A stretch of 64,000 nucleotides of DNA, taken from NCBI RefSeq assembly GCF_965201005.1, contig NZ_OZ241747.1, positions 1 to 64,000 on the forward strand, written 5' to 3'. Source of the DNA: Mucilaginibacter_A sp965201005 (GTDB lineage Bacteria > Bacteroidota > Bacteroidia > Sphingobacteriales > Sphingobacteriaceae). Of the stretch, positions 59,295 through 64,000 are shown piece by piece. Each line of letters opens with the position of its first letter. Position 1 is the first letter of the stretch. The notes beneath the pieces are model-generated. The model saw only the letters and a program-made list of their open reading frames with translations. It was not told where the DNA came from and ran no database searches. Both the position numbers and the translations under genes were made by a program.

Positions 59295-59513
59295 ATGAAA
59301 ACAGTTGAATTAGAAAATATAGTCTGGAAAGAAGGCAAATATCATGTAGCCAGATGTTTAAATGTTGAAGTTTCCAGCTTTGGCGAATCTAAAGAAGAAG
59401 CTTTAACTAATTTGCAGGAAGCTTTGGAATTGTATTTTGAAGATGAAGATTCAATTAATTTGGTATCTGTAGAATCTCCCGAAATCGTAGCAACTACTTT
59501 AAAATATGCCTAA
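59295..59513 (+). CDS. hicB: HicB-family antitoxin
   Basis: 72 residues. The partial RNase H-like fold of HicB is seen in WKEGKYHVARCLNVEVSSFGESKEEALTNLQEALELYFEDED. It binds and neutralises HicA and usually represses the operon, but this short form lacks an obvious C-terminal DNA-binding domain. It lies first in the operon, the reverse of the classical hicAB order, and overlaps hicA by eight bases. Codon use is AT-rich. Confidence 0.92.
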   Translation: MKTVELENIVWKEGKYHVARCLNVEVSSFGESKEEALTNLQEALELYFEDEDSINLVSVESPEIVATTLKYA

Positions 59514-59718
59514 ACTTTACTCTTCCGATTATATTATCAAGATTTTAAAGAGTAAAGGTTTTAATATTATTTCACAACAAGGAAGTCATATTAAACTACG
59601 TAGATTTGGACGACCAACTTTAACAGCTATTGTTCCAGCAGGCCGAAAAGAAATGCCTATCGGAACATTTCGTTCAATTTTAAAACAAGCCGGATTATCT
59701 GAAAATGATTTCAAATAA
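59506..59718 (+). CDS. hicA: HicA-family mRNA interferase toxin
   Basis: 70 residues with the double-stranded RNA-binding-like HicA fold: SSDYIIKILKSKGFNIISQQ, catalytic His in GSHIKLRR, and PIGTFRSILKQAGL. It cleaves mRNA when freed from HicB. The eight-base overlap with hicB couples their translation. Its 3' end overlaps the convergent kinase gene by eight bases. Confidence 0.93.
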   Translation: MPKLYSSDYIIKILKSKGFNIISQQGSHIKLRRFGRPTLTAIVPAGRKEMPIGTFRSILKQAGLSENDFK

Positions 59719-60598
59719 ACTTCTTCAACGCATTCTTCACCTGCGCCAAATATCCCGTTCCAAATAAATTCAAATGCAGCAGCAAAGGATATAAATTCCA
59801 CAGATCAATCCTTTCCTGCCAATCATTTTGCAAAGGAAACACTTCCTGATAAGCCTGGTAAAAATCAGCACTAAAACCACCAAAAAGATGCGTCATGGCC
59901 AGGTCGAACTCCCGGAAACCATAACTTACGGCCGGATCAATTAAATAAGGTTTGCCTTCGCTGCTGATCAGGTAATTCCCGCTCCACAAATCGCCGTGGA
60001 TCAAGGCTGGTTTTTCTTCGTCAAAAAGTCCGCCTAACTTTTGGTAAAGCTTTTCAAAATCAGACACCAATTTTAGGTCGATAAAAGAAGCATCGAAAGC
60101 CATCCTGACCATCGGCTGCAAGCGTTCTTCTGTAAAAAAAGCTGTCCAGGTTTGATGTTTTTGGTTGGATTGTGGCAGCGAACCCATGTAATTATCCTTT
60201 TCAAAACCAAAATCCGCAGCAGGGTTTTGGTGCATTTCGGCTAATTGAAAACCTGATTTTTGCATGGCGGCTTTTGTTTTCGGGCCGGTTTCGATGTTTT
60301 CGAGCAGCAAAAAACTTTGGTTTCCGGCAATTCCCGTTCCGGTTACGTTGGGCACGGCAATAGTTTTGGTTTGGCGGATGGCAGCCAAACCTTCTACTTC
60401 CAAAGCAAACATATCCGGAAATCTCTCAGCATCGTTCAGCTTTAAAATGAAGTGTCCGGCCGCGGTTTGCAAACGATAAACTTTGTTGATACTTCCGCCA
60501 GAAACGGGTTTTGCAGCGATGATACTGTTTTTATCGCCTAAATTTTGGTGCATTACCGATTCTATTTTCTGTTTTAAATCCTGTTCAAAAACTGCCAT
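59711..60598 (-). CDS. Fructosamine kinase family protein
   Basis: Start at the ATG at 60598 (MAVFEQDLKQKIESVMHQ). 295 residues with the aminoglycoside/choline-kinase-like fold: Gly loop SGGSINKVYRL, catalytic HGDLWSGN and metal site LIDPAVSYG. Such enzymes phosphorylate fructosamines on glycated proteins and so promote deglycation. It ends against hicA. Dispersed motifs at 60069-60093 (GA) and 60522-60546 (AC) lie in the gene with nearly full 25-base consensus, at DASFIDLK and LGDKNSI. Confidence 0.92.
   Translation of the reverse strand: MAVFEQDLKQKIESVMHQNLGDKNSIIAAKPVSGGSINKVYRLQTAAGHFILKLNDAERFPDMFALEVEGLAAIRQTKTIAVPNVTGTGIAGNQSFLLLENIETGPKTKAAMQKSGFQLAEMHQNPAADFGFEKDNYMGSLPQSNQKHQTWTAFFTEERLQPMVRMAFDASFIDLKLVSDFEKLYQKLGGLFDEEKPALIHGDLWSGNYLISSEGKPYLIDPAVSYGFREFDLAMTHLFGGFSADFYQAYQEVFPLQNDWQERIDLWNLYPLLLHLNLFGTGYLAQVKNALKKFI
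60069..60093 (+). repeat. Full-length dispersed motif, GA type, in the kinase gene
   Basis: AATTTTAGGTCGA then TAAAAGAAGCAT. It matches the intergenic consensus over all 25 bases although it is coding. Confidence 0.85.
60522..60546 (-). repeat. Full-length dispersed motif, AC type, in the kinase gene
   Basis: ATACTGTTTTTA then TCGCCTAAATTTT, in the codons for QNLGDKNSI near the N-terminus. Confidence 0.82.
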
Positions 60599-60653
60599 AT
60601 AACCACTATAAAATCCACCCAAATAATCACAAAATTTTGTTCTTCTAAAACGT

Positions 60654-60661
60654 TATTTTTG
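60654..60661 (+). promoter_or_regulatory. -7 box upstream of lepA
   Basis: TATTTTTG fits TAnnTTTG and ends eight bases before the lepA ATG, giving a very short leader if used. A TTTTG 14 bases upstream is closer than the usual -33 spacing. Confidence 0.45.
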
Positions 60662-60669
60662 CAGGATAA

Positions 60670-62457
60670 ATGAAGCACATCCGCAATTTCTGTATCATCG
60701 CACACATTGATCATGGTAAAAGTACCCTGGCCGATCGGCTGCTCGAATATACCAATACCGTTACCAAACGCGAATCGCAGGCGCAACTGCTGGACGATAT
60801 GGATTTGGAGCGCGAGCGTGGCATCACCATCAAAAGCCACGCTATCCAAATGGACTATGTTTTAGACGGTCAGCCATACGTTTTAAACCTGATCGACACG
60901 CCCGGACACGTTGATTTTTCGTACGAAGTTTCCCGTTCTATCGCCGCCTGCGAAGGTGCTTTGCTGATTGTCGATGCCTCACAAGGAATCCAGGCGCAAA
61001 CGATTTCCAACTTATATCTGGCTTTGGAAAATGATTTGGAAATTATTCCGGTTTTGAATAAAATGGATTTGCCGGGCGCAATGCCGGAAGAAGTGAAAGA
61101 CCAGATTGTGGATTTAATTGGCTGCAAACGCGAAGATATTCTGGCGGCCTCGGGCAAAACCGGACAGGGCGTGCACGAAATTTTGGAAGCAATTGTTGCA
61201 CGCGTCCCGGCTCCTGTTGGCGATCCAACTGCACCTTTGCAGGCGTTGATTTTTGATTCGGTTTTTAACTCTTTCCGCGGCATTATTGCTTATTATAAGG
61301 TAGTTAATGGCGAAATCCGTAAAAATACCAAAGTGAAATTTATGGCCACCGGCAAAGAATATATTGCCGATGAAGTGGGAACGTTAAAACTGACGCAGGT
61401 GCCGAAAGACGTGATCAAAACCGGTGATGTCGGCTACATAATTTCGGGCATAAAAGAAGCACGCGAAGTTAAAGTTGGTGATACAATTACCCTAATTGAA
61501 CGCCCGGCAGCCGAAGGCATACAAGGTTTTGAGGAAGTAAAACCAATGGTTTTTGCCGGGATTTATCCGGTTGATACGGATGATTTCGAAGAGCTGCGCG
61601 AAAGCATGGCCAAATTGCAGCTAAATGATGCTTCGCTGGTTTTTGAACCGGAATCATCAGCGGCTTTGGGTTTTGGTTTCCGCTGCGGTTTTTTGGGGAT
61701 GCTGCACATGGAAATTATCCAGGAACGTTTGGAACGTGAGTTCGATATGACGGTAATTACCACCGTTCCCAACGTTTCTTATCTGGCTTACACTACCAAA
61801 GGCGATGAATTGCAGGTTCACAATCCTTCCGATTTGCCTGACCCAAGCAAATTGGATTTTGTGGAAGAACCATACATCAAAGCTAATATCATTACCAAAT
61901 CGGAGTTTGTTGGTCCGGTAATGTCGCTTTGTATCCAGAAACGCGGAACGATCGTGAATCAATCTTACCTGACTGCCGATCGTGTGGAATTGATTTTTGA
62001 GCTGCCGATGGGCGAAATTGTATTTGATTTTTACGATAAATTGAAAACGATTTCCAAAGGTTACGCTTCTTTTGATTATACGCAGATCGGTTACCGTCAG
62101 TCGGATTTGGTGCGTTTGGATATTCGTTTAAACGGCGAACCGGTTGATGCTTTGTCTTCGCTGATCCACCGAAGCAATTCTTATGATTTTGGCAAGAAAA
62201 TCTGCGAAAAACTGAAAGAACTGATCCCGCGCCAGCAGTTTGAAATTATTGTTCAGGCTTCTATCGGTGCTAAAATTATCGCCCGCGAAACCGTAAAAGC
62301 TTTACGTAAAGATGTAACCGCAAAATGTTATGGCGGCGATATTTCCCGTAAACGCAAACTTTTGGAAAAACAGAAAAAAGGTAAAAAACGGATGCGCCAG
62401 GTGGGTAATGTGGAAATTCCACAATCCGCATTTATGGCGGTTTTGAAATTAGATTGA
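60670..62457 (+). CDS. lepA: Elongation factor 4 (back-translocase)
   Basis: 595 residues with the GTPase motifs AHIDHGKSTLADRL, DTPGHVDFSYEV and NKMDLPGA. EF-G-like domains III and V and the unique LepA C-terminal domain follow (RKRKLLEKQKKGKKRMRQVG). It binds ribosomes and eases translation under stress. Length matches the family (about 595-600). The stop codon lies within a GA-type motif. Confidence 0.97.
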   Translation: MKHIRNFCIIAHIDHGKSTLADRLLEYTNTVTKRESQAQLLDDMDLERERGITIKSHAIQMDYVLDGQPYVLNLIDTPGHVDFSYEVSRSIAACEGALLIVDASQGIQAQTISNLYLALENDLEIIPVLNKMDLPGAMPEEVKDQIVDLIGCKREDILAASGKTGQGVHEILEAIVARVPAPVGDPTAPLQALIFDSVFNSFRGIIAYYKVVNGEIRKNTKVKFMATGKEYIADEVGTLKLTQVPKDVIKTGDVGYIISGIKEAREVKVGDTITLIERPAAEGIQGFEEVKPMVFAGIYPVDTDDFEELRESMAKLQLNDASLVFEPESSAALGFGFRCGFLGMLHMEIIQERLEREFDMTVITTVPNVSYLAYTTKGDELQVHNPSDLPDPSKLDFVEEPYIKANIITKSEFVGPVMSLCIQKRGTIVNQSYLTADRVELIFELPMGEIVFDFYDKLKTISKGYASFDYTQIGYRQSDLVRLDIRLNGEPVDALSSLIHRSNSYDFGKKICEKLKELIPRQQFEIIVQASIGAKIIARETVKALRKDVTAKCYGGDISRKRKLLEKQKKGKKRMRQVGNVEIPQSAFMAVLKLD

Positions 62458-62469
62458 TAAAAGAAGTAT
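62445..62469 (+). repeat. Dispersed motif copy, GA type
   Basis: GAAATTAGATTGA then TAAAAGAAGTAT. It overlaps the lepA stop and leads into the AT-rich ATPase region. Confidence 0.82.
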
Positions 62470-62483
62470 ATTTATCAATAATT

Positions 62484-63869
62484 ATGATTGTAGATTTAAA
62501 AAATATTGGTGCAATAAGCCACTCAGAAATTGATCTTTCTAAAGATTTAATTATACTATCTGGACCAAACAATACTGGTAAAACTTATATAGCTTATACC
62601 TTGTACGCTATTTACAAATTTACAAGGGAGTTTGATGAGTTGACCTTAATGGGTAGTAATGTTGTAAATACATTATTAGAAAAAAATATTGAATTGTTAT
62701 TACACGATGGGAAAGTATCAATCAAATTAAAAAACGAAATAATATTAGCAATAATTGAGGAAGTTTTCGAAGGAGTTGTAAGTTATCTACCAAATGTGTT
62801 TGCCAGTGATGAAAAGTTTTTCTCTGAAGCAAAAATAAAACTGCAGATTCCAAATAAATTTATTTCAGATTTTATTGATCATCTTCAAATAAAATCTAGC
62901 TTTAAATTTCCTGGTAATATAATTATCCAAATTCAAAAAGATCAAAACAACGACGAAATTGACTTTTTTTACAGTGTAGATACAAAGACGGAACGAACAA
63001 GCAATAGTCGAATTATTTTACAAATTAGGTACATTATTGCACAAAAAATTACTGAAAGCATTTTAAATGCCATGTTTAATAACGTTTATATTACTCCTAC
63101 AGAAAGAACGGCTATAAATTTATTCAGTAAAGAACTTTCTGTTAAAAGAAATGAAATTGTTGATCGTTTATTAGAATATAAAACAAATAAAGCTCAAAAT
63201 AATCTTTTAAGAGAAGTTCAAAGATATCCTTTACCAATACGAGATAGTTTAGCAATTGCCGAAGATTTAGCTAACCTTCAAAAAAGCAAAAGTGATTATA
63301 ATTTTATTGCTGATAAAATCGAAAAAGAGATTCTAAAAGGGAAAATTACTGTTTCTAAAGATGGTGATGTCTTATTCAATCCTTCAAAATCTAATATTAA
63401 AAATCTTAATATACATTTATCGGCTTCTGTTGTAAAATCATTATCTAATTTAGTTTTCTACTTTAGACATTTAGCTCAACATAATGATTTTATAATTATT
63501 GATGAGCCAGAATTAAACTTGCATCCTGACAATCAAATAATTATGGCTAGGTTAATTGCAGAAATTGTTAATAATGGATTTAAAGTATTAATAAGCACAC
63601 ACAGTGATTACATAGTCAAAGAACTTAATAATCTAATTAGAATAAATCATGGCAGTGATGAGATCAAAGATAAATTAATGTCGTTGTATGGATATTCTGA
63701 GAATAATTTATTAAGAAAAGAACAAATTGGTGTTTATTTATTTAAGGACAAAAAATCTCAGAATATTCCTGTAGATGACTTAGGATTTGAAGTATCTACC
63801 ATAGAAAAAGAAAATAGTATTTTAGCTGAGGCATCAGAAAGAATTTATTTTGAAGTGTTTGAAAAATGA
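62484..63869 (+). CDS. AAA-type ATPase (OLD/SMC-like), putative defence ATPase
   Basis: Start is the ATG at 62484 (MIVDLKNIGAISHSEIDLSK). The 461-residue protein has a single ABC-like ATPase split by a long helical insert: Walker A LSGPNNTGKTYIAY near residue 30, Walker B FIIIDEPELNLHPDN, and the switch His in LISTHSDYIVKEL. This is the AAA_15/AAA_21 pattern of OLD, Septu PtuA and related antiphage ATPases. Strong AT bias against lepA and a four-base overlap with a following gene (ATGA, 63866-63869) suggest an acquired two-gene unit. The nuclease or effector would be the cut-off partner. Confidence 0.85.
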   Translation: MIVDLKNIGAISHSEIDLSKDLIILSGPNNTGKTYIAYTLYAIYKFTREFDELTLMGSNVVNTLLEKNIELLLHDGKVSIKLKNEIILAIIEEVFEGVVSYLPNVFASDEKFFSEAKIKLQIPNKFISDFIDHLQIKSSFKFPGNIIIQIQKDQNNDEIDFFYSVDTKTERTSNSRIILQIRYIIAQKITESILNAMFNNVYITPTERTAINLFSKELSVKRNEIVDRLLEYKTNKAQNNLLREVQRYPLPIRDSLAIAEDLANLQKSKSDYNFIADKIEKEILKGKITVSKDGDVLFNPSKSNIKNLNIHLSASVVKSLSNLVFYFRHLAQHNDFIIIDEPELNLHPDNQIIMARLIAEIVNNGFKVLISTHSDYIVKELNNLIRINHGSDEIKDKLMSLYGYSENNLLRKEQIGVYLFKDKKSQNIPVDDLGFEVSTIEKENSILAEASERIYFEVFEK

Positions 63870-64000
63870 TACTCAATAAAATTCAAAATATAATTTATAG
63901 TTCATTTCAAACAAACGTAAAGGGTAGAAAATTTACTCTAAAAGAATCGTCTAAAAGTGCCAAATGTATAACTGCAAAATTTGAAGCAGAAGGTGACTAT
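63866..64000 (+). CDS. Unknown partner of the AAA ATPase, truncated by window end
   Basis: ATG at 63866 overlaps the ATPase stop. 45 codons are visible, starting MILNKIQNIIYSSFQTNVKG and ending EAEGDY at the window edge with no stop. It is basic and AT-rich like the ATPase gene. The fragment shows no domain that I recognise, so its role as an effector is inferred only from the coupling. Confidence 0.7.
   Translation, partial: MILNKIQNIIYSSFQTNVKGRKFTLKESSKSAKCITAKFEAEGDY

Noticed and set aside
61441..61461. Motif-like GCATAAAAGAAGCACG in lepA
   Set aside because: Core ends GCAC and not GCAT, and the codons (GIKEAREV) are conserved LepA residues, so protein constraint explains it.
1..64000. 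CRISPR array, tRNA, rRNA, tmRNA or riboswitch
   Set aside because: No regularly spaced identical repeats and no conserved RNA signatures other than RNase P were seen by reading; weak structures could be missed without a covariance search.

Overview
The window looks like chromosomal DNA of a Bacteroidota bacterium, most likely a Sphingobacteriaceae relative (Pedobacter or Mucilaginibacter type). The evidence is a T9SS-type giant adhesin with a gliding-motility C-terminal domain, BlaI/M56 and DUF4142/DUF3127/DUF6249 families, Bacteroidota promoters (TTG-N19-21-TAnnTTTG), few Shine-Dalgarno sites, and an arsenosugar gene set of the type common in this phylum. No rRNA, tRNA or CRISPR array was seen. 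RNase P RNA is present.

Layout. 1-6.2 kb (minus strand): lipoprotein fragment, alkyltransferase-like protein plus trmB, two small envelope genes, an OmpA-like barrel lacking its OmpA domain, a sigma-54 response regulator co-transcribed with a tiny H-box protein, and a second barrel. 6.5-8.2 kb: glnS. 8.2-9.1 kb: small membrane gene, dead IS3 fragment and a long inverted repeat. 9.1-15.7 kb: GH3 enzyme, then an arsenosugar cluster (DUF547, AhpD-like, ArsS, two glycosyltransferases, SDR) whose methyltransferase gene arsM survives only as a remnant. 16-28.8 kb: pdhB, DUF2809, NIF3-like, an OmpR/histidine kinase pair, DUF3127, a THUMP methyltransferase, mrr, amidase, gltX, and a histidine kinase with a DinB-like protein. 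28.8-34 kb: DUF6249, a repeat block, blaI-M56 and a GH39 enzyme. 34.4-42.6 kb: a 2729-residue adhesin. 42.7-47.8 kb: SCO/cytochrome c operon, YdcF, and MBOAT plus partner (polymer O-acylation). 47.9-56.7 kb: sedolisin, DUF4142, rnpB, a second sigma-54-type regulator, GlcG, a holin-like protein, a barrel, an oxidoreductase and dinB. 56.7-64 kb: Pif1-like helicase, hicBA, fructosamine kinase, lepA, and an AT-rich AAA ATPase with a cut-off partner gene that may be a defence module.

The most unusual feature runs through the whole window. A short motif with core TAAAA(GA or AC)AGYAT occurs 55 times by eye count, about once per kb, in both orientations, mostly between genes but also inside coding sequence. 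A second AT tract lies 5-6 bases away. Several copies form inverted pairs that make terminator-like hairpins at gene ends. Density, layout and paired-terminator use closely resemble the DNA uptake sequences of Neisseria and Pasteurellaceae. I know of no such element described in Bacteroidota, so this is the main lead. Its function is inference only.
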